A DNA stretch of 39,260 nt, taken from assembly GCA_036501845.1 (NCBI GenBank), contig DASXZO010000015.1, positions 1-39,260 on the forward strand. Direction: 5' to 3'. Numbering within the stretch: position 1 is the stretch's first letter; each line of letters begins with the position of its first letter. The position numbers and the translations under genes were made by a program. Origin of the DNA: JBBREP01 sp036501845. Its GTDB lineage: Bacteria > Actinomycetota > Acidimicrobiia > IMCC26256 > PALSA-610. Shown piece by piece: positions 1 to 7,600 of the stretch. Below the pieces are notes generated by a model that ran no database searches, was not told the origin of the DNA, and worked only from the letters and a program-made list of their open reading frames with translations.

Positions 1-702
1 GGGCGGCGTGTAGTACTCGAAGCCGTCGGCGGCGATGGCCTCGGCGATCTCGGTGGCGCACTCGATCGCCGGAACCTTCTCGATCTCGAACAGCGCGTCC
101 ACGTTGCCGGGCTGGTCCCAGATCTCGGTGGCGATCGGTCCTGGGAGCACGAGCTTCACGTCGACACCGGTGCCCTCGAGGTCGATCCGCAAGGCCTCGC
201 TCCAACCGGAGAGCGCGAACTTCGACGCGTTGTACGCGGCTTCGTTGGCGATCGGGATGCGTCCGCCCATCGACGACACGTTCACCACGAGCCCGGCCCC
301 GCGCTCGAGCCAGTGGGGCAGCAGTGCGAGCGTGAGTTGGGCGGGGGAGAGGAAGTTGATTCGCATGGTCTCGCTGAGCTCGTCCATGGTGAGGTCGGTG
401 GCGCGCACGCGCTTGGGGATCGCGGCGTTGTTCACGATGCAGTCGACGGTTCCCCATTCGTCGAGCACGTCGGCCGCGAGCCGGCGGGTGGCGTCGAGGT
501 CGCCGAGGTCGCGTTGCCACACGGTGGCGGTGTCGCCCACCGCGTCGCAGTCGGCCTTCACCGCGGCGAGGCGGTCGGCGCGCCGGGCGACGATGCCCAC
601 GGTGGCGCCCCGGGCCGACAGCACCGGGGCGAGCGCGGCGCCGATGCCCGACGAAGCGCCGGTGACAAGGATCTTCGAGGCTTCGATCTTCATGTTCGGC
701 AT
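1..702 (-). CDS. Short-chain dehydrogenase/reductase, C-terminus cut by window edge
   Basis: This is a classical SDR oxidoreductase that uses NAD(P)H to interconvert a hydroxyl and a carbonyl group. Numbering from the ATG at 693, the cofactor motif TGASSGIG is at residues 11-18, the NNAA motif at 88-91, the catalytic Ser at 140/141, and YNASK gives Tyr154 and Lys158. The PG motif (VLPGPIATEIW) follows, and the protein runs off the window still open, so its C-terminus is missing. Two in-frame ATG codons lie at 702 and 693 and neither has a clear ribosome binding site. I used the longer form. The gene is divergent from a KstR-like regulator with about 55 bp between the starts, so it may be under that regulator's control. 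Its substrate cannot be read from the sequence; a sterol or other lipid alcohol is an inference from its neighbours. Confidence 0.9.
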   Translation of the reverse strand, partial: MPNMKIEASKILVTGASSGIGAALAPVLSARGATVGIVARRADRLAAVKADCDAVGDTATVWQRDLGDLDATRRLAADVLDEWGTVDCIVNNAAIPKRVRATDLTMDELSETMRINFLSPAQLTLALLPHWLERGAGLVVNVSSMGGRIPIANEAAYNASKFALSGWSEALRIDLEGTGVDVKLVLPGPIATEIWDQPGNVDALFEIEKVPAIECATEIAEAIAADGFEYYTPP

Positions 703-735
703 CGTGGCAGGCCGGGAGGGTTGGCCGCCAGGAAG

Positions 736-747
736 GAAACGTGTTTC
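736..747. promoter_or_regulatory. Candidate KstR-type operator (inverted repeat)
   Basis: GAAAC-GT-GTTTC is a 5-bp inverted repeat with a 2-nt centre. It lies in the short intergenic space between the divergent SDR and TetR genes and ends 9 nt before the TetR GTG start. Its core has the AAC-N2-GTT form known for KstR sites. Binding by the adjacent regulator is inferred. Confidence 0.5.
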
Positions 748-756
748 AATTTCACC

Positions 757-1368
757 GTGATTGGTGACGCCGCCGAGGTAACCAGCGAAGGCGAGGCGGG
801 TGCCGACGGCGCGCTCGCTCGCAGCCAGGCCGCGCGCCGCCGGCGCGTGCTCGACGCCACGATGGTGCTGGCGCGCGATGGCGGCTTCGACGGTGTGCAG
901 ATGCGCGACGTGGCGGCCGAGGCGAACGTGGCCATCGGCACGGTGTACCGCTACTTCAACTCGAAGGAACGCCTGCTGCTCGAGATGATGGTGGAGCAGC
1001 AGGAGGACCTCCGCCGGCACCTGCGCCGCCATCCCGCCGAAGGTCCGACCGCGGCCGAGCGCGTCGCCGTGGTGCTTCGGCGCGCCAACGCCGCGCTCCG
1101 TCGCCATTCCGACGTCGCCGTCGCGATGGTGCGCGCCTTCGGTGCGTCGCGCCATGAGAACGCCGATGTGGTGGAGCGCGTCAGTGTGATCATGACGTCG
1201 ATCATCACCGGCGCGATCGGTTCCAACACCGAGCGCGACCGTCAAGTGGCGCGCATCCTCACGCAGGTGTGGCTGTCGTCGCTCATCGGCTGGGCCGGTG
1301 GCGTCGACCCGGTCGAGCGGGTCGACGACGACCTCACGATCGCAGCCCGCCTGCTGCTCGACACCTAG
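757..1368 (+). CDS. TetR-family regulator, KstR-like
   Basis: This is a DNA-binding repressor of about 203 residues with an N-terminal TetR helix-turn-helix at residues 28-72 (RRRRVLDATM... GTVYRYFNSKERLL). The helix-turn-helix and the late segment ARILTQVWLSSLIGW closely resemble mycobacterial KstR, the repressor of cholesterol catabolism, as I recall that sequence. The GTG at 757 is chosen because homology begins shortly after it; an AGGAAGG tract lies upstream at a rather long distance. Upstream in-frame ATGs would run through the divergent SDR gene and are rejected. The candidate operator at 736-747 sits directly before the start, suggesting autorepression. A fadD19-like ligase follows 37 nt downstream, which fits a lipid or sterol regulon. 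Ligand and regulon are inferred. Confidence 0.87.
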   Translation: MIGDAAEVTSEGEAGADGALARSQAARRRRVLDATMVLARDGGFDGVQMRDVAAEANVAIGTVYRYFNSKERLLLEMMVEQQEDLRRHLRRHPAEGPTAAERVAVVLRRANAALRRHSDVAVAMVRAFGASRHENADVVERVSVIMTSIITGAIGSNTERDRQVARILTQVWLSSLIGWAGGVDPVERVDDDLTIAARLLLDT

Positions 1369-1405
1369 CCAGTCACCGAACCGCTCCCGACCCGAAAGAG
1401 CCGAG

Positions 1406-3052
1406 TTGTCCAGTCCCACGCGTCACTACAACTTCGCCGACCTGTTCGAGCTCGCCGCCGAGGCCGTGCCCGACCGCATCGCCATCCACGACGACCGCCG
1501 CAGCATCACCTACGGCGAGCTCGAGGCACGCGCCAACCGGCTCGCGCACGTGCTCCAGGCGAACGGCGTGAAAGCGCACGACCATGTGGCGGTGCTCGCG
1601 CGTAACTGCATCGAGTGGGCCGAGACGATGTTCGCGATCTACAAGATCCGGGCGTCGCTCGTGAACGTGAATTATCGGTATGTGGTCGAGGAGCTGCGCT
1701 ACCTGCTCGACAACGCCGACTCGGTGGCGATCGTGTACCAGGCCGAGTACGAGCCGCTCGTGGCCGCGTCGCGCAGCGCGCAATCGAAGCTCACCACGTT
1801 CGTCCGCATCGACGACGGCACCCGGCCGGTGCCGAGCGACATCGCCGAGGCCCTCGACTACGAGCCTGCGCTGGCCAGTGCCTCGGCCTCGCGCGATTTC
1901 GAGGAGCGCAGCGACGACGACGTGTACCTGCTCTACACCGGTGGCACCACTGGCATGCCCAAGGGCGTGATGTGGCGCATGGAAGACGTGTTCTACGCAC
2001 TCGGTGGCGGCGTCGACGTGTTCACCAACGTGAAGGTCACCTCGCCCACGGCGCTGGTGGAGAAGATCAATCCCGACGCGCCTGCGGGCATCACGATGAT
2101 GCAGACCGCGCCGTTCATGCACGGTGCCGGCCAGTTCGGCCTGATGCGCTCGATGTTCGAAGGCAACACGGCCGTGGTGATGGACGGCTTCGATGCCGAA
2201 AAGGTGTGGCGGCGCATCGACGAGCTGCGGATCAACGTGATCGGGTTCACTGGTGACGCGATGGCGCGCCCGCTGGCCGACAAGTACGAAGAGCTGCGCG
2301 ACGAGATCGACGTGACGTGCCTGCTCTCGTTCTCGAGCACCGCGGCGGTGTGGTCGCAGTCGTTGAAGGACTACTTCCGGCGCGAGCTTCCCGCGCATGT
2401 GGCGATGATGGACGCGATCGGATCGTCGGAGAGCGGCATGAACGGCTACCGAGTCGTGAGCGGTGACGACAACCCGCAGCAGGGCATCACGACCGTGCAG
2501 CCGTCGATCGACTCGGTGGTGCTCGACGACGACCTCCGACCGATGCCGCCCGGCACCGGCAAGGTCGGTCGGCTGGCCCGTGGCGGCAACATTCCGCTCG
2601 GTTATTACAAGGACCCGGAGAAGACCGCGGCCACGTTCCTCGTCGACGACACGGGCAAGCGGTGGTCGATCCCGGGCGACTTCGCGCGCGTCGAGGACGA
2701 CGGTCGCATCACGCTGCTCGGCCGCGGTTCGGTGTCGATCAACTCCGGCGGCGAGAAGATCTTCCCCGAGGAGGTGGAGCAGGCGATCAAGGCGCACCCC
2801 GAGGTGTTCGACGTGCTCGTGGTGGGCGTGCCCGACGATCGTTGGGGCGAGACCGTGTGCGCGCTGGTGCAGGCACGACCCGGCACCGAGCCGACGCTGG
2901 AGAGCATCGTCGAGATCGCACGCGACCAGATCGCCGGCTACAAGGTTCCGCGCAAGCTCGTCTTCACCGAGACGATCCCACGCCACGCCAACGGCAAGCC
3001 CGACTACACCAAGGCGAAGGCTGCCGCCATTGCCGCAGCAGCCACTGGGTAG
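1406..3052 (+). CDS. Acyl-CoA synthetase, FadD19-like (sterol or fatty acyl substrate)
   Basis: This adenylate-forming ligase activates a carboxylic acid to its CoA thioester via an acyl-AMP. The 548-residue form starts at TTG 1406, where similarity begins (SSPTRHYNFADLFE) after an AAAGAG tract; upstream in-frame ATGs lie inside the regulator gene. The AMP-binding P-loop YTGGTTGMPKG is at residues 177-187. Also present are FTGDAMARP, IGSSESG, GYYKDPEKTA and the C-terminal hinge region GRGSVSINSGGEK with a catalytic-type Lys in GYKVPRK. Together these match FadD19, the mycobacterial sterol C24-branched side-chain CoA ligase, better than a generic fatty acid ligase. It probably forms an operon with the KstR-like regulator. 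Exact substrate is uncertain. Confidence 0.9.
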   Translation: MSSPTRHYNFADLFELAAEAVPDRIAIHDDRRSITYGELEARANRLAHVLQANGVKAHDHVAVLARNCIEWAETMFAIYKIRASLVNVNYRYVVEELRYLLDNADSVAIVYQAEYEPLVAASRSAQSKLTTFVRIDDGTRPVPSDIAEALDYEPALASASASRDFEERSDDDVYLLYTGGTTGMPKGVMWRMEDVFYALGGGVDVFTNVKVTSPTALVEKINPDAPAGITMMQTAPFMHGAGQFGLMRSMFEGNTAVVMDGFDAEKVWRRIDELRINVIGFTGDAMARPLADKYEELRDEIDVTCLLSFSSTAAVWSQSLKDYFRRELPAHVAMMDAIGSSESGMNGYRVVSGDDNPQQGITTVQPSIDSVVLDDDLRPMPPGTGKVGRLARGGNIPLGYYKDPEKTAATFLVDDTGKRWSIPGDFARVEDDGRITLLGRGSVSINSGGEKIFPEEVEQAIKAHPEVFDVLVVGVPDDRWGETVCALVQARPGTEPTLESIVEIARDQIAGYKVPRKLVFTETIPRHANGKPDYTKAKAAAIAAAATG

Positions 3053-3093
3053 CGCCCGTCAGCCAGCGATGACGACGTCGATCACAACGTGCG

Positions 3094-3822
3094 TCAGGCG
3101 AGAAAGGTCTCGATGACGGGTGCGAGCAGCGCGCTGCGAGTGACGCCCATGTGCGTGGTGCCTGGCAGGACGGCCAATTGACCCAGGGGCAAGAGCTGCA
3201 TTGTCTCGGCGGCGTTCTCGACGAAGACAAAATCGGTATCGCCGACCACGATCAACACCGGGACGCGGATGCCGCGTACCTGGTCGTCGGTCCAGCCGAT
3301 GAACGAGGCGACGAGTCCGCTGGTCCTTTCGGCGACGGAGTCGAACGCGCTGGGATCGGGCGCGATCGCCAGGTAGGCGTCGCGCATCCTTTCGAAATCG
3401 TCTTGGGTCGGCAGCCGACCCGGCACCGCCTCGCCGCCGCGATCGTTGCGGTGGTCAGCCGATATCAGGACGGCGCGGCGGATCCGGTCGGGGTGCGAGA
3501 TCACGAGTTCGTAGCCCGTGAGGCCGCCGACGCTGAAGCCCACAACGTCAGCGCGCTCGATCCCGAGGTGGTCGAGCAAACCCACGACATCGGCCGCAAA
3601 ATCAGCAAAGCTCGGAGGACGATCCACATCCGCGGTGCGGCCGTGACCTTGGAGTTCGACTGCGATGACCCGGTGGCGTTCCGCGAGTGCAGGCAACGCA
3701 ATCGCAAAGTTCAACTCGATCGTCATCAGACCGCCATGGAGCAGCACGAGCGGCTGACCGTCGCCATGCTCCTCGTAGTAGAGATGCAACCCGTTGACGT
3801 CTGCGTACGGCATGGACTTCAT
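3094..3822 (-). CDS. Alpha/beta hydrolase
   Basis: This is a cytoplasmic alpha/beta-hydrolase-fold enzyme of 242 residues with no signal peptide. The oxyanion-region motif LLHGG is at 27-31 and the nucleophile elbow GFSVGG places Ser97. The probable acid is Asp195 or Asp197 (VVGDTD), and His224 lies in PGTTHMG, so the triad is complete. Two ATG starts are possible, at 3822 and 3813; a GGAG lies just before the first. The gene is convergent with the fadD19-like gene, with only about 40 bp between the stops. Substrate is unknown: an ester, lactone or carbon-carbon bond hydrolysis are all possible for this fold. Confidence 0.9.
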   Translation of the reverse strand: MKSMPYADVNGLHLYYEEHGDGQPLVLLHGGLMTIELNFAIALPALAERHRVIAVELQGHGRTADVDRPPSFADFAADVVGLLDHLGIERADVVGFSVGGLTGYELVISHPDRIRRAVLISADHRNDRGGEAVPGRLPTQDDFERMRDAYLAIAPDPSAFDSVAERTSGLVASFIGWTDDQVRGIRVPVLIVVGDTDFVFVENAAETMQLLPLGQLAVLPGTTHMGVTRSALLAPVIETFLA

Positions 3823-4002
3823 GACTCCGTGAAGGCCGCGAACTCATCGCTGGGACCCTCGCTCGGCCTCGCGCGATCGAGTGTCGCGCTCATCAGAGGC
3901 GAACGCACCAATGCTGAGCGCACCCGTCACAGTGAAACGGCTCTCGTCGGCCGAGACCTACAGCGCGCAGCGCCGCTCTGGGCCACGCACAGGCCTTGAT
4001 GG

Positions 4003-4034
4003 CCTCGCCGCCGAGCGCAGGCGAGGCAAATGCG
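4003..4034 (+). repeat. Dispersed stem-loop repeat, copy 1 (core only)
   Basis: CCTCGCC and GGCGAGG flank the loop GCCGAGCGCA, followed by CAAATG. This is the 3' core of a repeat also found at 18748-18774 and 26758-26785. Here the stem is 7 bp and perfect. It lies in the 292-bp gap before the glucosaminidase-like gene, 81 nt from its start and in the same orientation. A second small hairpin (AGGCC TTGAT GGCCT, 3991-4005) overlaps its left arm. Confidence 0.75.
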
Positions 4035-4064
4035 CATCGTGTTGCGCTGAAGTTGGGCCCCGCG

Positions 4065-4080
4065 TAGGCCTTTTGGCCTA
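4065..4080 (+). other. Perfect small hairpin in the leader of the secreted glucosaminidase-like gene
   Basis: TAGGCC-TTTT-GGCCTA is a 6-bp stem with a four-base loop, ending 34 nt before the ATG at 4115. It has no trailing T tract, so it is not an obvious terminator. With the repeat at 4003-4034 it makes this leader strongly structured. I recognise no known riboswitch here. Confidence 0.45.
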
Positions 4081-4114
4081 AGAGGATTCAAGCCCGTGCC
4101 GATGGAAACGGCGC

Positions 4115-5566
4115 ATGGGCACACGGTCGCGTCTCCTCGTCGTTCCTCTCGTTCTCGCCATGGGTGCAGTGTCGCTCGTCGGCCTCCCGTCGGTCGCGCA
4201 GGCGACCACACCGGTGGTGCAGACGCCGGTGATGGGCGCGGCCACACTCAACGCCACGCAACTCGGCAACTGGTATCTCGCCCGCCACGGGTCGAACCCG
4301 AACGTGCCGACCGTGAACAACAACGTCTACACGCTGGCGCGCATCTTCCTCGACGAGGGCAAGGCCGACGGTGTGCGCGGCGACATCGCGTTCGCTCAGT
4401 CGATGCTCGAGACCGGCTGGCTCTCGTTCCCGTCGTACGGGCAGATCCGCAACAACTTCAACAACTTTGCCGGACTGTTCGCGTTCGACGGCCGCGCCAA
4501 CGGCACCACGTGCGCAGCCGAGGGCTCACCGTCGCGATGCTTCTCGACGGCGTGGGTCGGTGTGCAGTACCAGATCCAACTGCTGCGCGGCTACGCCGAC
4601 CCTTCGGTCGCGTCGATGACGAACCGACTCATCAAGCCCCCGTCGTACGACATCGGTGTGGCGCCCGACTGGGAAGAGTTCGGTGGCCAGAGCGGTCGCG
4701 CGATCTGGGCCAGTGCATCGGGTTACGGCGTCGACGTGGTGAAGCTCTACGACGACGCGCTCGCCTACAACAGCATCAACCCGGCATGCATCGTGTACTT
4801 GAACGCCGGCACCGGCCGCACTACGGGCAACGGCTACTGGCTGTTCGGCGCCGACGGCTCGACCTACCCGATCGGGACCGCGCCGAACTACGGCAACCTC
4901 ACGAAGCTTCGCCTGAACGCGCCGATCGTGACCGCGCAGCCCACACCCGATCACCACGGCTACTGGATGCTCGGTTCGGACGGCGGTGTGTTCAGCTTCG
5001 GTGATGCCGCATTCCACGGGTCGACCGGCAACATGACGCTCACCGCGCCGGTGAACAGCTTCGCCACCACCACAGACGGCGGCGGCTACTGGCTCGCTGC
5101 GGGCGACGGTGGTGTGTTCACCTTCGGCGACGCGCACTTCTACGGCTCGGCCGGCGCCAAGCCGAAGCCGGCGCCAGTGGTGGGCATCGAAACCGACGCC
5201 ACCGGCAAGGGGTACTGGCTCGTGCGCTCCGACGGCGGTGTGTATGCCTACGGCGACGCGCCGCTCTACGGCTCGGCGTACCCGAACCACAACATCGTCG
5301 AGATCAAGAAGAGCGCCGACGCCAAGGGCTATTACATCCTGCGTTCCGACGGCGCGGTCGACAGCCACGGCGATGCCCGCCGCTACGGCGACCTGCGTTC
5401 GTGCGGCATGAGCGGTGGTGCATCGCACATGATCGTGACGCCCACCGGCAACGGCTACTGGATCGTCACCAAATCGGGTGAGGTCCTTGCCTTCGGCGAC
5501 GCCCGCCCGCTCGGCATGCCGGGAAGCACCAGCGCCTCGATCTCCGGCGCCGCGCTGTACGGGTAA
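4115..5566 (+). CDS. Secreted glucosaminidase-like protein with GYW repeats
   Basis: This 483-residue exported protein has a signal peptide (positively charged start, hydrophobic core, AQA cleavage site near residue 30). Residues about 45-225 resemble the peptidoglycan glucosaminidase fold (GDIAFAQSMLETGW, then RNNFNNFAGL), in which the Glu of LETGW would be catalytic. Residues about 240-480 hold five or six repeats of about 45-50 residues with the pattern GYWL...DGGVF.FGDA.F.GS, probably a propeller-like binding domain as in other actinobacterial exported proteins. Role in cell-wall turnover or adhesion is inferred. There is no clear ribosome binding site, and the leader carries two hairpins. 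Two weak hairpins after the stop (5592-5605 and 5605-5616) could end transcription before the riboswitch. Confidence 0.85.
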   Translation: MGTRSRLLVVPLVLAMGAVSLVGLPSVAQATTPVVQTPVMGAATLNATQLGNWYLARHGSNPNVPTVNNNVYTLARIFLDEGKADGVRGDIAFAQSMLETGWLSFPSYGQIRNNFNNFAGLFAFDGRANGTTCAAEGSPSRCFSTAWVGVQYQIQLLRGYADPSVASMTNRLIKPPSYDIGVAPDWEEFGGQSGRAIWASASGYGVDVVKLYDDALAYNSINPACIVYLNAGTGRTTGNGYWLFGADGSTYPIGTAPNYGNLTKLRLNAPIVTAQPTPDHHGYWMLGSDGGVFSFGDAAFHGSTGNMTLTAPVNSFATTTDGGGYWLAAGDGGVFTFGDAHFYGSAGAKPKPAPVVGIETDATGKGYWLVRSDGGVYAYGDAPLYGSAYPNHNIVEIKKSADAKGYYILRSDGAVDSHGDARRYGDLRSCGMSGGASHMIVTPTGNGYWIVTKSGEVLAFGDARPLGMPGSTSASISGAALYG

Positions 5567-5650
5567 CTCAGCGCACCCCAACCCGCGTTCTGGGTGTCGT
5601 CACCCCGCCCTGGCGGAGGTGAGGCACCCGGAACGAGATCGCGGTGTGGA

Positions 5651-5656
5651 TAGTGT
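5651..5656 (+). promoter_or_regulatory. Candidate -10 box of the thiamine operon
   Basis: TAGTGT fits the actinobacterial TANNNT -10 pattern and lies about 18 nt before the riboswitch begins. I see no strong -35 box upstream. Confidence 0.4.
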
Positions 5657-5673
5657 GAGTCGGTAACCCAAGA

Positions 5674-5786
5674 TCCACGGGGGAGCTCGGACGAGCCGGG
5701 CTGAGAGGGTGACGACCGCATCACACGGTGTGGACGTGTCACCGACCCCTTGAACCTGCACCGGGTAATGCCGGCGGAGGGAGGCG
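5674..5786 (+). promoter_or_regulatory. TPP riboswitch (THI element)
   Basis: The conserved blocks occur in order: CGGGGGAGC (5679-5687), GGGCTGAGAGGG near 5698-5709, GACCCCTTGAACCTG near 5744-5759, and GGGTAATGCCGGCGGAGGGA near 5763-5782. Between the second and third blocks is an extended hairpin (GGTGACG...CGTGTCACC), as often seen in actinobacterial TPP riboswitches. The last block contains the GGAGG that serves as ribosome binding site for the GTG start at 5787. TPP binding would therefore most simply block translation of the first gene. All four downstream genes are thiamine genes, which supports the call. Confidence 0.93.
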
Positions 5787-6497
5787 GTGGCGGTGGCAGC
5801 CAACGGCGCGCAGAGCCCTGACCGTGGGGTCGACGCGCTCGTGATCAGCGGCGCGGCGCGGCCCGACACGCTCGCCTTCGCCCGCCGCCGTCACCCGGAC
5901 GCGCTCGTGATCGCGGCCGACGGCGGGCTCGCGGCTGCGGTCGCGATCGGGCTGCCGGTCGACATGGTGGTGGGCGACCTCGATTCGGTCGACGCGCAGC
6001 AACTCGCCGACGCCGAGGCGCACGGCGCGCTCGTGGAGACGCATCCGCGCGAAAAGGACGCCACCGACCTCGAGCTCGCCGTACGCAAGGCCATGGCGCG
6101 CCGGGCCACAAGTGTGGTGGTGGTCGACTCGACCGCCGGCCGCCTCGACCATTTCCTCGGCGGCGTGATCCTGCTCGCGTCCGGCTTGCTCGTGGGGCTG
6201 GAGGTGACGGCCTACATCGACGACGCGATGGTCGTGGTGGTGCGCGGCGGGGGAACGCGTGCGGTGCCGGCACCGATCGGCGCGCTCGTGACGTTGCTGC
6301 CGACGCACGGCGCGGCCGTGGGCGTGACCACCGAAGGGCTCCAGTATCCGCTCACGCGCGAGACCCTCGTCGCCGGCACCACTCGCGGTGTGAGCAACGT
6401 GGTGATCGGGCCTGATCCGCGCGTGTCGGTCACCGCCGGTGCGCTGCTCGTGATCGTGCCCGACGCCATCACCCGCGACGAAGGAGCCGACCGTTGA
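5787..6497 (+). CDS. thiN: Thiamine pyrophosphokinase
   Basis: The enzyme makes thiamine pyrophosphate from imported thiamine and ATP. The 236-residue protein has the family motifs ADGGLAAA (near residue 49), GDLDSV (near 67) with acidic metal ligands, and EKDATDLELA (near 89), followed by a C-terminal substrate-binding domain. The GTG at 5787 has GGAGG six bases upstream, inside the riboswitch; a second GTG at 5793 is also possible. The gene directly follows the TPP riboswitch, and its stop overlaps the thiB start by four bases (TTGA). Pairing it with an ABC importer makes a salvage route: uptake, then direct pyrophosphorylation. Confidence 0.93.
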   Translation: MAVAANGAQSPDRGVDALVISGAARPDTLAFARRRHPDALVIAADGGLAAAVAIGLPVDMVVGDLDSVDAQQLADAEAHGALVETHPREKDATDLELAVRKAMARRATSVVVVDSTAGRLDHFLGGVILLASGLLVGLEVTAYIDDAMVVVVRGGGTRAVPAPIGALVTLLPTHGAAVGVTTEGLQYPLTRETLVAGTTRGVSNVVIGPDPRVSVTAGALLVIVPDAITRDEGADR

Positions 6498-7600
6498 ACC
6501 GCGTCCGCACGTATCGCGCCGGCGGGTTCCGGGCGCCCGCCATCGCGGGTGTGCTGCTCCTTCTGGTCACGCTCGTGAGCGCGTGCGGATCGTCGTCGGG
6601 GAAGGCGTCGCAGGCGACATCGGGCGTGACCGTCCGCCTGCTCACCCACGACGCGTTCGCGGCTTCGAAATCGGTGCTCGCCGACTTCACCAAGCAGACC
6701 GGCATCAAGGTGAAGGTGCTCCGCCAGGGCGACGCTGGCGCCATGGTGAACGCCGCGATCCTCACGCGTGACGATCCCGAGGCCGACGCGCTCTACGGCA
6801 TCGACAACACGTTCTTGTCGCGCGCGCTCGACCACCAGCTCTTCGAACCGCGCAACTACACCGGCCTCGACCTGCTGATCCCGCAGGCGCGCGCGTCGTT
6901 CGCCAGCGCGCTGAAGTACGTGGTGCCCACCGACTGGGGCGACGTGTGTTTCAACTACGACATCGCGTGGTTCCGCAATCATCATCTGGCCGCGCCCACC
7001 ACACTCGACGATCTCGTGAAGCCCGCCTACAAGGGCCTCACCGTGGTCGAGAACCCGGCCACGTCGTCCACCGGCAACGCAATGCTCGTGTCGAGCGTGG
7101 CGAAGTTCGGCGACAAGGGCGCGATGACCTGGTGGCACACGCTGCTGCACAAGAACGGTGGTGAGGCCGTCGACAGCTGGGACACCGCGTACGAGAGCGA
7201 CTTCACTGACGGCGGCGGCAGCGGAACCCGCCCGATCGTGCTCTCGTACGCGTCGAGCCCCCCCGCCGACATCGTGTACTCCGACGGCAAGAAGACCACC
7301 ACTGATGTGGGCGTGGTGATGGACGGTTGCTTCCGCCAGTACGAGTTCGCGGGCGTGTTGCACAACGCCGCGCACCCCGCGGCCGCGCAGATCCTCGTGC
7401 AGTACCTGCTGAGCAAGGAGTTCCAGCAGGACATGCCCTCGCAGATGTTCGTGTTTCCCACGCGCACCGGCGCGGCGATCCCGGCGGTGTTCCAGAAGTG
7501 GGCACCGCCCGCGCCGCACCCGTACCTGCCCGACTACCGCACGATCGGCGCGCATCGCGACCAGTGGATCGACGAGTGGACCAAGGACGCGCTGGGCTGA
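6494..7600 (+). CDS. thiB: Thiamine ABC transporter substrate-binding lipoprotein
   Basis: This is the extracellular thiamine-binding component of an importer. The 368-residue protein has an N-terminal lipoprotein signal with lipobox LVSAC, placing the lipidated Cys at residue 31. The mature part matches the ThiB/tbpA family: TVRLLTHDAF at the start, DDPEADALYGIDNTFLSRA, then VPTDWGDVCFNYD and WDTAYESDF. The TTG start at 6494 overlaps the thiN stop (TTGA), indicating translational coupling. An SSSGKASQ linker follows the Cys. The position downstream of a TPP riboswitch and upstream of permease and ATPase genes makes thiamine or a phosphate ester the likely ligand. Confidence 0.93.
   Translation: MNRVRTYRAGGFRAPAIAGVLLLLVTLVSACGSSSGKASQATSGVTVRLLTHDAFAASKSVLADFTKQTGIKVKVLRQGDAGAMVNAAILTRDDPEADALYGIDNTFLSRALDHQLFEPRNYTGLDLLIPQARASFASALKYVVPTDWGDVCFNYDIAWFRNHHLAAPTTLDDLVKPAYKGLTVVENPATSSTGNAMLVSSVAKFGDKGAMTWWHTLLHKNGGEAVDSWDTAYESDFTDGGGSGTRPIVLSYASSPPADIVYSDGKKTTTDVGVVMDGCFRQYEFAGVLHNAAHPAAAQILVQYLLSKEFQQDMPSQMFVFPTRTGAAIPAVFQKWAPPAPHPYLPDYRTIGAHRDQWIDEWTKDALG

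Noticed and set aside
3991..4110. Cyclic-di-GMP or cyclic-di-AMP riboswitch before the secreted glucosaminidase-like gene
   Set aside because: The conserved core sequences of those classes are absent; only generic hairpins are seen.
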